DNA of 64,000 bases from Streptomyces cinnamoneus (GTDB taxonomy: Bacteria; Actinomycetota; Actinomycetes; Streptomycetales; Streptomycetaceae), in NCBI RefSeq assembly GCF_014650495.1, contig NZ_BMVB01000009.1, forward strand, positions 1-64,000. Direction: 5' to 3'. Under the pieces are notes generated by a model. The model did not search any database, was not told where the DNA came from, and saw nothing but the letters and a program-made list of their open reading frames with translations. This document shows, piece by piece, positions 14,389 through 22,900 of the stretch. Position 1 is the first letter of the stretch. Every line of letters begins with the position of its first letter. The position numbers were made by a program, and so were the translations under genes.

Positions 14389-14394
14389 TAGGCT
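14389..14394 (+). promoter_or_regulatory. Candidate -10 hexamer of rimO (leaderless)
   Basis: TAGGCT, a near-ideal streptomycete -10, ends seven bases before the rimO ATG, placing the transcription start at or next to the A of the start codon. No ribosome binding site is present. Confidence 0.55.
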
Positions 14395-14401
14395 GAGCCC
14401 T

Positions 14402-15904
14402 ATGCCCGAACGCCGTACCGTCGCTCTTGTCACACTTGGCTGCGCCCGTAACGAGGTGGACTCGGAGGAGCTTGCAGGCCGCTTGGCGGCGGATGGCTGG
14501 GACCTCGTCGAGGACGCCGCCGACGCCGATGTGGCCGTCGTCAACACCTGTGGTTTCGTCGAGGCCGCCAAGAAGGATTCCGTAGACGCCCTCCTTGAGG
14601 CCAACGACCTCAAGGACCACGGGCGCACCCAGGCCGTGGTGGCCGTCGGCTGCATGGCCGAGAGATACGGCAAGGAGCTGGCCGAGGCGCTGCCCGAGGC
14701 CGACGGCGTGCTTGGTTTCGACGACTACGCCGACATCTCCGACCGCCTCCAGACCATCCTCTCCGGCGGCGTCCACGCCTCCCACACCCCGCGCGACCGG
14801 CGCAAGCTGCTGCCGATCAGCCCCGCCGAGCGCCAGGACGCCAGCGGCTCCGGAAAGATCGCCCTGCCCGGGCACGCCCAGGAGGACACCCCTCCGGCGG
14901 ACCTGCCCGAGGGTGTGGCTCCGGCGTCCGGCCCCCGCGCCCCGCTGCGCCGCCGGCTCGGGGACAGCCCCGTCGCCTCCGTGAAGCTCGCCTCCGGCTG
15001 CGACCGGCGGTGCTCCTTCTGCGCCATTCCCTCCTTCCGGGGATCGTTCATCTCCCGCCGCCCCTCCGACGTGCTGGGCGAGACGCGCTGGCTGGCCGAG
15101 CAGGGCGTCAAGGAGGTCATGCTCGTCTCCGAGAACAACACCTCCTACGGCAAGGACCTGGGCGACATCCGCCTGCTGGAGACGCTGCTGCCGGAGCTCG
15201 CGGCCGTCCCCGGCCTGGAGCGGATCCGCGTCAGCTACCTCCAGCCCGCCGAGATGCGCCCCGGCCTGATCGACGTGCTGACCTCGACGGACAAGGTCGT
15301 GCCCTACTTCGACCTGTCCTTCCAGCACTCGGCGCCCGGCGTGCTGCGCGCCATGCGCCGCTTCGGCGACACCGACCGCTTCCTGGAGCTGCTCGACACG
15401 ATCCGGGCCAAGGCGCCGCAGGCCGGAGCGCGCTCCAACTTCATCGTCGGCTTCCCCGGCGAGACCGAGGAGGACGTCGCCGAGCTGGAGCGCTTCCTGA
15501 CCGGGGCCCGGCTGGACGCCATCGGCGTCTTCGGCTACTCCGACGAGGACGGCACCGAGGCGGCCACCTACGAGAACAAGCTCGACCCCGAGGTCGTCGC
15601 CGAGCGGCTGGCGCGCGTGTCGATGCTGGCCGAGGAGCTCACCGCGCAGCGCGCGGAGGAGCGGATCGGTGAGACGATCGAAGTACTCGTCGACCGCGTG
15701 GACGACGAGGACGGCGTCATCGGCCGGGCCGCGCACCAGGCGCCCGAGACCGACGGCCAGGTGCGGCTCACCTGGTCCGACGACGTGGCAGCGCCCGCAC
15801 CCGGCCGTATGGTCGTGGCGAAGGTGGTGGCGAGCGAGGGTGTCGACCTCGTCGCCGAACCCCTCGGAATCGAGGGCGGGTGTACCGAGGAGGCGGGCAG
15901 ATGA
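14402..15904 (+). CDS. rimO: Ribosomal protein S12 methylthiotransferase RimO
   Basis: This 500-residue radical-SAM enzyme adds a methylthio group to an aspartate of ribosomal protein S12. It has the N-terminal UPF0004 domain ([29 protein letters not shown] and VGCMAERY supply the three auxiliary-cluster cysteines), a radical-SAM core with CDRRCSFC as the CxxxCxxC motif, and a C-terminal TRAM domain (about 430-495). SENNTSYG and [16 protein letters not shown] favour RimO over MiaB, whose own gene lies at 39.6 kb. An insertion of about 40 residues (about 135-175) between UPF0004 and the SAM core is Pro/Ala-rich. Its stop overlaps the pgsA start (ATGA). Confidence 0.96.
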   Translation: MPERRTVALVTLGCARNEVDSEELAGRLAADGWDLVEDAADADVAVVNTCGFVEAAKKDSVDALLEANDLKDHGRTQAVVAVGCMAERYGKELAEALPEADGVLGFDDYADISDRLQTILSGGVHASHTPRDRRKLLPISPAERQDASGSGKIALPGHAQEDTPPADLPEGVAPASGPRAPLRRRLGDSPVASVKLASGCDRRCSFCAIPSFRGSFISRRPSDVLGETRWLAEQGVKEVMLVSENNTSYGKDLGDIRLLETLLPELAAVPGLERIRVSYLQPAEMRPGLIDVLTSTDKVVPYFDLSFQHSAPGVLRAMRRFGDTDRFLELLDTIRAKAPQAGARSNFIVGFPGETEEDVAELERFLTGARLDAIGVFGYSDEDGTEAATYENKLDPEVVAERLARVSMLAEELTAQRAEERIGETIEVLVDRVDDEDGVIGRAAHQAPETDGQVRLTWSDDVAAPAPGRMVVAKVVASEGVDLVAEPLGIEGGCTEEAGR

Positions 15905-16527
15905 GCGGACTCCCGGCCTCCGCCGCAGGAGGTCCGGCTCCGGCGACGGGCGTGCGTCCGGCCGGATTGTGGAACATCGCCAACATCCTCACCATGGTGC
16001 GGCTGCTGCTGGTGCCCGGGTTCGTCCTGCTGATGATGCACGACGGCGGCTACGACCCGGCCTGGCGCTCCTTCGCCTGGGCGGCGTTCGCCGTTGCCAT
16101 GATCACCGACCTCTTCGACGGCCATCTGGCGCGGACGTACAACCTGGTCACCGACTTCGGCAAGATCGCCGACCCGATCGCGGACAAAGCGATCATGGGT
16201 GCGGCGCTGATCTGCCTGTCGATCCTGGACGACCTGCCGTGGTGGGTGACGGGCGTGATCCTCTTCCGCGAGATCGGCATCACGCTGATGCGGTTCTGGG
16301 TCATCCGGCAAGCCGTCATCCCGGCCAGCCGGGGCGGCAAGATGAAGACGCTCGCGCAGGGCGTGGGGGTGGGCATGTACATCCTCGCCCTCACCGGCCC
16401 GCTGGCGACCCTGCGCTTCTGGGTGATGGCGGTCGCCGTCGTGTTGACCGTCGCGACCGGGCTCGACTACGTCCGGCAGGCCATCGTGCTGCGGCGGGCC
16501 GGGCGCTCCCGGGAGCCGGCGCGATGA
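15901..16527 (+). CDS. pgsA: CDP-diacylglycerol-glycerol-3-phosphate 3-phosphatidyltransferase
   Basis: This 208-residue integral membrane enzyme commits CDP-diacylglycerol to phosphatidylglycerol synthesis. The CDP-alcohol phosphotransferase signature is complete: DLFDGHLAR, then [12 protein letters not shown], supplying the metal-binding aspartates. About five to six membrane segments are visible, including [16 protein letters not shown] and [16 protein letters not shown]. The start ATG overlaps the rimO stop and the stop overlaps the cinA start, so the three genes should be cotranscribed and translationally coupled. A second CDP-alcohol transferase elsewhere in the genome could share the role. 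Confidence 0.93.
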   Translation: MSGLPASAAGGPAPATGVRPAGLWNIANILTMVRLLLVPGFVLLMMHDGGYDPAWRSFAWAAFAVAMITDLFDGHLARTYNLVTDFGKIADPIADKAIMGAALICLSILDDLPWWVTGVILFREIGITLMRFWVIRQAVIPASRGGKMKTLAQGVGVGMYILALTGPLATLRFWVMAVAVVLTVATGLDYVRQAIVLRRAGRSREPAR

Positions 16528-17063
16528 CCGCTCCGGGCCCCGACGCCGCCGCGGAGGTGCTGGCGGCCCTGCTGGGCCGCGGGCAGACCGTGGCCGCCGC
16601 CGAGTCGCTCACCGGTGGCAAGGTCGCGGCCTGGCTGACCGAGGCGCCGGGGGCGTCCCGCACGGTCCGCGGCGCGGTCGTCGCCTACGCCACCGAGGTC
16701 AAGCGGGACGTGCTCGGCGTGAACGGGTCGCTGCTCGACGCGCGGGGCGCCGTCGACGCCGAGGTGGCCCGGCAGATGGCACGGGGCGTACGCACCGTGC
16801 TGGCCGCCGACTGGGGGATCGCCACCACCGGTGTGGCAGGGCCCGATGAGCAGGACGGCCGGGCCGTCGGCACGGTCTTCGTCGCCGTCGCCGGGCCGCA
16901 CGGCGCGGGCGCAGTGCGCGAGCTGTCGCTCGACGGAGACAGGACGGCCATCCGGACCGGGAGCGTCCGGGCGGTCCTCGCGCTGCTCCTTCGCGAACTC
17001 ACGGGGAACGCGGGGGCAAAGGATACGGAACACAACGGGGGGAATGGATGTTTGCAGCCCTGA
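16524..17063 (+). CDS. cinA: CinA-family nicotinamide-nucleotide amidohydrolase (PncC-type)
   Basis: The 179-residue protein consists only of the CinA C-terminal domain. AAESLTGGKVAAWLTEAPGAS, the TGVAGPDEQDG turn and VGTVFVAVAG are the conserved core of PncC amidohydrolases, which deamidate nicotinamide mononucleotide in NAD recycling. The N-terminal molybdopterin-like domain of full CinA is absent, as is usual for stand-alone PncC. It is the last gene of the rimO-pgsA-cinA run, and its ATG overlaps the pgsA stop. The last 15 residues (KDTEHNGGNGCLQP) are not conserved. clgR follows after 94 bp. Confidence 0.9.
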   Translation: MTAPGPDAAAEVLAALLGRGQTVAAAESLTGGKVAAWLTEAPGASRTVRGAVVAYATEVKRDVLGVNGSLLDARGAVDAEVARQMARGVRTVLAADWGIATTGVAGPDEQDGRAVGTVFVAVAGPHGAGAVRELSLDGDRTAIRTGSVRAVLALLLRELTGNAGAKDTEHNGGNGCLQP

Positions 17064-17157
17064 GTGAACACGACATAGCTCCCCGCACGGCCGCACCCCG
17101 AGGCGGTACGGTGGGGCGTGAAGGAACCGGATTCGCGGTCCAAGGAGGGAGCCACCG

Positions 17158-17541
17158 ATGATTCTGCTCCGTCGCCTGCTGGGTGACGTGCTGCGTCGGC
17201 AGCGCCAACGCCAGGGCCGCACTCTGCGCGAGGTCTCCTCGTCCGCCCGGGTCTCGCTCGGATATCTCTCCGAGGTCGAGCGCGGTCAGAAAGAGGCGTC
17301 CTCCGAGCTTCTCTCCGCAATCTGCGACGCTCTGGACGTACGGATGTCCGAGGTCATGCGCGAGGTGAGTGACGAGCTGTCGCTCGCCGAGCTGGCGCAG
17401 TCGGCGGCGGCGAGCGAGCCGGTACCCGCGCCGATGCGGCCGATGTTCAATTCGGTGTCCGTGACGTCCGTGACGGGCGTTCCGGGGGAGCGCGTGACCA
17501 TCAAGGCCCCTGCGGAGGCCGTGGATGTGGTCGCGGCCTGA
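17158..17541 (+). CDS. clgR: ClgR transcriptional activator of clp/lon protease genes
   Basis: This 127-residue cytoplasmic regulator has an N-terminal Cro/CI helix-turn-helix (about 8-68: [49 protein letters not shown]). This is the signature of ClgR, which activates clpP1P2, clpC and lon in actinobacteria. The C-terminus ends in VDVVAA; in S. lividans, ClgR is itself degraded through terminal alanines by ClpP, forming a feedback loop. AAGGAGG precedes the ATG. A strong terminator follows. Upstream I see no unambiguous ClgR motif, although ATTCGCGG near the ribosome binding site is similar. Confidence 0.9.
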   Translation: MILLRRLLGDVLRRQRQRQGRTLREVSSSARVSLGYLSEVERGQKEASSELLSAICDALDVRMSEVMREVSDELSLAELAQSAAASEPVPAPMRPMFNSVSVTSVTGVPGERVTIKAPAEAVDVVAA

Positions 17542-17583
17542 GGCGGGCTGAGACAGCCTCGAAGGCATGTGTTTTACGTTCGG

Positions 17584-17617
17584 GATCCCGGTCAGGAGTT
17601 ACTGACCGGGATCTCTG
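17584..17617 (+). terminator. clgR terminator
   Basis: A 12-bp perfect stem (GATCCCGGTCAG, 17584-17595, with 17602-17613, loop GAGTTA) lies 43 bases after the clgR stop and is followed by TCTGCGTTTT. Confidence 0.88.
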
Positions 17618-17731
17618 CGTTTTCCGGCCCGTGCGGCACCCCTGTGTCATGGTGGGTGCCGGGGCGGGAAAAGCGGAGCTAACGGACGTATGCCGTGAAC
17701 ATGCTGTGAAGCTGTGAACAGGAGGAATCGG

Positions 17732-18202
17732 ATGTCTGTCGTCAAGAGCCCCCTGTCCGAACAGGACCGCAAGATCGTCGGCGATGCGCTCCAGGGCGCG
17801 CTCGTCGACCTCGTCGACCTCTCGCTCGTCGCCAAGCAGGTCCACTGGAACGTGGTGGGCCCCCGGTTCCGCTCGGTCCACCTGCAGCTCGACGAGGTCG
17901 TGGCGACCGCCCGCGGGCACGCGGACACGGTGGCCGAACGGGCCGCCGCGCTCGGCATCGCCCCCGACGGGCGGGCCGAGACGGTCGCCAAGACCAGCGG
18001 CATCGACCCGGTCGGCGGCGGCTGGACCAAGGACACCGAGGCGGTACGCACGCTGGTGGCGGGGCTCGGCGCCGTGATTGCAAGGATGCGGGAGCGCATC
18101 CTTGCGACGGCCGAGCCGGACCCGGTCACCCAGGACATCCTCATCGGCCTGACGGGCGACCTCGAAAAGCACCACTGGATGTTCCAGGCGGAGAACGCCT
18201 GA
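17732..18202 (+). CDS. dps: Dps-family DNA-binding ferritin-like protein
   Basis: The 156-residue product stores iron, detoxifies peroxide and compacts the nucleoid. The inter-subunit ferroxidase ligands are recognisable: HWNVVGPRF, then VHLQLDEV and GHADTVAERAAALG. A short tail (SVVKSPLSEQD) precedes the first helix. It corresponds by position to the S. coelicolor Dps copy beside clgR, usually called DpsB. ATG at 17732 follows AGGAGG, five bases away. An in-frame ATG six codons upstream lacks a site. The 190-bp upstream gap contains the direct repeat GCTGTGAA twice, of unknown meaning. Confidence 0.93.
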   Translation: MSVVKSPLSEQDRKIVGDALQGALVDLVDLSLVAKQVHWNVVGPRFRSVHLQLDEVVATARGHADTVAERAAALGIAPDGRAETVAKTSGIDPVGGGWTKDTEAVRTLVAGLGAVIARMRERILATAEPDPVTQDILIGLTGDLEKHHWMFQAENA

Positions 18203-18269
18203 CCGTCGGCACCGGTACCCGGGATCGGTACGGGTGGCGGGGGCGGCCGGAGCAGGGTCTCCTGGGGCC

Positions 18270-18482
18270 ATGAGCGAGCATCCGGTGATCCGCTTCACGA
18301 CAGAGCTCATGGTGGTCTCGGACCTCGACCAGGCCACCGCCGGAGCCTTCGTCCGCACGGTCTACCAGGAGGGCGTGCACGAGGGGGAGCAGCGGTTGAT
18401 CACTGAGCTGCACCGGCGCGACCGGGAGATCGCCGACCTGGAGCGGGAGCTCGCGCGGGCGCGGGGCGAGGGCGCCGGCTGA
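18270..18482 (+). CDS. Small conserved protein of unknown function
   Basis: I do not recognise a family. The 70-residue product has an N-terminal beta-like stretch (HPVIRFTTELMVVSDL) and a C-terminal charged helix (EQRLITELHRRDREIADLER) that is a probable coiled coil, so self-association or partner binding is plausible. It has no membrane segment. It lies 67 bases after dps on the same strand. Codon usage is typical of a real streptomycete gene. Confidence 0.6.
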   Translation: MSEHPVIRFTTELMVVSDLDQATAGAFVRTVYQEGVHEGEQRLITELHRRDREIADLERELARARGEGAG

Positions 18483-18556
18483 GGTCCGGTCTGCTCAGGG
18501 GTGGATGCGGGGACCTTGGGGGGCGTGCTCAGGTGTCGGCCCCCAAGGAGGCAGCC

Positions 18557-19027
18557 ATGGACCGTAGCGAGGCGCCGGAGCGCCGACGGCGCCTGGGGCC
18601 GGCCGGGTGGCTGCTCGCGGCGGTGCTGGGCGGGGTGTGGTGCTGGGCCGTCTTCCGCCTGCTCGCGCAGCCGGGACGGACGGGGTTCCTGGAGGGCGTG
18701 GTGGCCACCGGGGGGTGGGGGCTGAGCCTGCTGCCGGTGCACTGCGTGCCGCGGGACCGCAAGGCCGGCGGGAAGGGCGAGAAGGACGCTGCGGGTGAGG
18801 GGAGGGGCGAGCCTGGCTCACGCCGCTGGTGGCGGCGGTCCGGGGGGCCGGGCGGGGGCGGCGGCCCGATCGGTGGTGGGCCGGGCGGTGGGCCGATCGG
18901 TGGTGGGCCTGGCGGTGGACCGATCGTGGAGGGGCCGGGCTATGAGCCGATGGTGGGTGGGCCGGGCTGCGGGCCGGTTGGTGGGCCGGCTGGCGGGTCG
19001 GGTGACGGTGGACCAGGGGGCGGGTGA
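18557..19027 (+). CDS. Small membrane protein with Gly/Pro repeat tail
   Basis: The 156-residue product has one or two hydrophobic segments (GWLLAAVLGGVWCWAVF about 18-35 and FLEGVVATGGWGLSLLPV about 43-62), then a charged linker. Its last ~60 residues are low complexity and built on GGGPIGGGPGGGPI-like repeats. ATG at 18557 has AAGGAGG seven bases upstream. No known domain is visible, and the repeat tail probably varies in length between strains. It is convergent with the Fpg/Nei2 gene, with 35 bp between the stops. Confidence 0.55.
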   Translation: MDRSEAPERRRRLGPAGWLLAAVLGGVWCWAVFRLLAQPGRTGFLEGVVATGGWGLSLLPVHCVPRDRKAGGKGEKDAAGEGRGEPGSRRWWRRSGGPGGGGGPIGGGPGGGPIGGGPGGGPIVEGPGYEPMVGGPGCGPVGGPAGGSGDGGPGGG

Positions 19028-19062
19028 AGGGGACGGCCCGGGGTTCGGCTGGGGCCGTGGCG

Positions 19063-19899
19063 TCATCCGTTCGGCTCAGTGGGGGCCGGCTGTCGGCCCG
19101 TGGGCGGGGCGGGGCCGGTCTGGCAGTGCGGGCACCAGAACGTCGTGCGCTCCTGGCCCGCCGGGCCCTGCCCGGCGGTGAGGACGGGCGTCCCGCACCG
19201 GCGGCAGGGCTTGTCGGCACGGCCGTAGACCCACAGGTGGCGGTCGGGGCGGGCGTCGGCGGTGGTGATCCGGGCAGTGCGGGTCTTGTTGGCCTCCAGG
19301 AGCTTTTGGGCGAGGGCCACCAGGCGCTCGGGCCCGTGCACCGAGGCGACCGGGAGCCAGGGCGAGATCCGCAGCATGAAGCACAGCTCCGACTTGTAGA
19401 CGTTGCCGATGCCCGCGAGATTGCGCTGGTCCAGGACGGCCTCGCCGATGGTGCGGCCGGGGTCGGCGAGCAGGCGGCGGACCGCCTCGTCGGCATCCCA
19501 GTCGGGTCCGAGCAGATCAGGGCCGAGATGGCCGACGACGGTGGACTCCGCGGTGGTGCGCAGCAGGTCCAGGACGGGCAGGCGGTAGCCGACGGCGGTG
19601 TGGCCGGCGGTGGCGAGCACGGCACGGATCTGGTGGTCCGGGCCACCACCCCGGCGGCGGCCGCCGACGGCCTGGATGCGCCAGGAGCCGTCCATGCCGA
19701 GGTGGGAGTGGAGGGTGAGACCGCCCTCCACTCGGGTGAGCAGGTGTTTGCCGCGCGGGACGGTCTCCAGGACCGCCCGGCCGGTCAGGTCGACGGTGGC
19801 GAGCTTGGGCACGCGCAGGTCCGAGCGGGTCAGCTGCTCGCCCGTCAGGGCGCGGTGCAGCTCCTGCGCGGTGCGCCAGACGGTGTCCCCTTCGGGCAT
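19063..19899 (-). CDS. Fpg/Nei-family DNA glycosylase (Nei2-type)
   Basis: The 278-residue base-excision repair enzyme removes oxidised bases and nicks the abasic site. MPEGDTV at the N-terminus supplies the catalytic proline (Pro2) and Glu3; the PEGDT form is typical of actinobacterial Nei2 rather than Fpg, which begins PELPEV. Further marks are the HLGMDGSW beta-turn, the helix-two-turn-helix LDQRNLAGIGNVYKSE, and a C-terminal zinc finger (CRRCG and WCPHC). The last 20 residues are Pro-rich. The gene starts 43 bases after lhr on the same strand, so helicase and glycosylase probably share a transcript. Confidence 0.9.
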   Translation of the reverse strand: MPEGDTVWRTAQELHRALTGEQLTRSDLRVPKLATVDLTGRAVLETVPRGKHLLTRVEGGLTLHSHLGMDGSWRIQAVGGRRRGGGPDHQIRAVLATAGHTAVGYRLPVLDLLRTTAESTVVGHLGPDLLGPDWDADEAVRRLLADPGRTIGEAVLDQRNLAGIGNVYKSELCFMLRISPWLPVASVHGPERLVALAQKLLEANKTRTARITTADARPDRHLWVYGRADKPCRRCGTPVLTAGQGPAGQERTTFWCPHCQTGPAPPTGRQPAPTEPNG

Positions 19900-19942
19900 G
19901 GGGCGCCTCCTTCGTGCCTACGGCCCATGATGTGGCCTTGTA

Positions 19943-22900
19943 TCAGGGTGCGCGCAGGCGCAGCCCCCGTGGTGTGGCGTGGAACCCCACGGACTCCAGG
20001 AGCGGGCCGAGGGGAGCGGACAGGGCAGGGGCGCCGTTGATCCGTTCGACGGTGACGGTGCCCAGGGCGCCTGCCCGGGCCGCTTCGGCCAGGGCCGCGG
20101 CTGCCTCCTGCAGCCCCGGGTCGTCGCTGGCGGCCGTTTCGGCGCCCTCCTGCTGGGGCCAGGCGAGCAGGGTCTTGCCGCCGCGCTCCATGTAGAGCGC
20201 CAGGGCACCGTCGAGGAGGACGACCAGGGAACCGGCCTTGCGGCCCGGCTTGTGCGCCGCGCCGGCGGGCGGCTCGGGCCAGGTGAGGGCCGCCCCGTAG
20301 GCGTTGGCCGGATCCGCGGCGGCCAGGACGACCGCCCGCCGGCGGGCGGGCTGGGCGGGCTGCGGGTCCCAGGGGGCGGCGGGCGCGCCGCCGGACCGCT
20401 CCCGGGCCGTGCCCGCGGCGCGCAGCCGGTCGACGGCGCCGTCCATGGCGAACTGCGCGGCACCCAGGCCCTCGACCACATAGCCCCGGCGGGCCTGGCC
20501 GCTCTCCTCGAAGACGGAGAGCACGCGGTAGGCCGCGGAGAAGCCGCCTTCCACCCCCTCGGCGGCCACGGCACCCCGGGTCACCACGCCGTGCCGGTCG
20601 AGGAGCGTGCGGGCCAGGGCGTGGGCCCGCAGGGTGGCGTCGGGCTCGCGCTGCGGCAGCAGCGACCAGCGGCCCGCCACCGTCGGCGGCCCACTGCGGG
20701 AGGCGGTGGCGCGTGCCGTCAGGCCGGACAGGCCCGGCCGGCCCGTGAAGGCGCCGTAACGGCCCCGCGGCACGGCCCGCTTGGCGCGGTGTGCGGTGGA
20801 GCCGGCCGTACGGCCCGAACCGAGCAACGAACGCAGCGGGGCGAGCGTGTCGTTGGTGAGCCGCCCGGACCAGGCGAGCTCCCAGAGGACCTCGGCGATC
20901 CGGGCGTCCGTGCCCGCCGCGTCCCCGGCTTCCGGATCCGCCGCGCGGACGCGGTCGGCGATCTGACGGAAGAACAGGCCGTAGCCGCCCGAGAGGGCGT
21001 CGAGGACGGCCTGGTGGAGCGGGGAGAGCTCCAGCGGATGCGGCGCGGGCAGCAACAGGGGGGCCGCGTCGGCGAGCAGCAGGGAGACCCAGCCGTCCTT
21101 GCCGGGCAGGGCCCCGGCCCCGGCCCACACGACCTCGCCCGAGGCGGTGAGCTCGTCGAGCATCGCGGGGGAGTAGTCCCGCACCCGGGCGGGCAGGACG
21201 AGCTTCTCCAGCGCGGACGCGGGCACCGGTGCGCCCTGCAACTGCTCCACGGCGCGCAGCAGTCCGTCGATGCCGCGCAGGCTGTGCGAGCCGACGTGCT
21301 GCCAGGCGGGCAGGAACGCGGCGAGGGTGGCGGGCGGCACGGGCTCCAGCTCGTGCCGCAGCGCGGCCAGCGAGCGGCGGCGCAGTCTGCGCAGAACGGC
21401 CGCGTCGCACCACTCCTGCCCGATGCCGGAGGGATGGAATTCGCCCTGGACGATGCGGCCGCCGGCCGCGAGGCGGTGCAGCGCGCCGTCGGTGACCGCC
21501 GGACCCAGGCCCAGGCGGGCGGCGGCCTGCGCGGAGGTGAACGGGCCGTGGGTGCGGGCGAAACGGGCCAGGAGATCGCCGAGGGGGTCCTTGACGGGCT
21601 CGGTGAAGGCTTCCGGGACTCCCACGGGCAGTGCCGTGCCCAGCGCGTCGCGCAGCCGTCCGGCGTCCTCGACGGCCGCCCAGTGGTCCTGGCCGGCGAT
21701 GCGGACCCGGATGGCGCGGCGGGCGTCGGCGAGCTCCTCGGCCCACTGCGGCCCGGCGCCGCGCTCGGCGAGCCCGGCATTGGTGAGGGGACCCAGCAGG
21801 CGCAGCAGGTCGGCGACGCCTTCGGCGTCCTTGACCTTGCGGTCCTCCGTCAGCCACTGCAGCTCGCGCTCCAGCTCGGTGAGCACCTCCGGGTCGAGGA
21901 GCTCGCGCAGCTCGGCCTGGCCCAGCAGCTCGGCCAGCAGCCGCGAGTCGAGGGAGAGCGCCGCCGCGCGGCGCTCGGCGAGCGGGGAGTCGCCCTCGTA
22001 GAGGAACTGGGCGACGTAGCCGAAGAGCAGCGAGCGGGCGAACGGGGACGGCTCGGGCGTGGTCACCTCGACCAGCCGGACCCGGCGGGCCTCGACGTCG
22101 CCCATCAGCTCGGTCAGGCCGGGGACGTCGAAGACGTCCTGAAGGCATTCGCGCACGGCCTCCAGGACGATCGGGAACGAACCGAACTCACCGGCGACCT
22201 GCAGCAGCTGGGATGCGCGCTGGCGCTGCTGCCACAGCGGGGTGCGCTTGCCGGGGTTGCGCCGCGGCAGCAGCAGGGCCCGGGCGGCGCACTCCCGGAA
22301 GCGGGAGGCGAACAGGGCCGAGGAGCCGACCTGGTCGGTGACGATCCCGTCGACCTCTCCCTTGTCGAACGTGACGTCGGCCGCCCCGACGGGGGACTGC
22401 TCGCTGTCGTATTCCGCGCCCTGCCGCGCCGGGTCGGCGTCGAGCAGATCCAGGCCCATGACGTCGGCGTCGGGCAGCCGCAGCACGATGCCGTCGTCGG
22501 CGTGCATCACCTGGGCGTCCATGCCGTACCGCTCGGCGAGCCGGGCGCCGAGCGCCAGGGCCCAGGGTGCGTGCACCTGGGCGCCGAAGGGCGAGTGGAT
22601 CACGACGCGCCAGTCGCCCAGCTCGTCGCGGAAGCGCTCGACGACGATGGTCCGGTCGTCGGGCACATGGCCGCAGGCCCGGCGCTGCTCGTCCAGGTAG
22701 CCGAGGACGTTGTCGGCGGCCCAGCGGTCGAGGCCGGCGGCGGTGAGCCGCTCGCGGGCCGCCCCGGGCGCCATGCCGCCGATCTCGCGGAGGAACGTGC
22801 CGAGGGCGCGTCCCAGTTCGAGGGGGCGGCCGAGCTGGTCGCCCTTCCAGAACGGCAGCCGCCCGGGAATGCCGGGGGCGGGGGTGACCAGGACGCGGTC

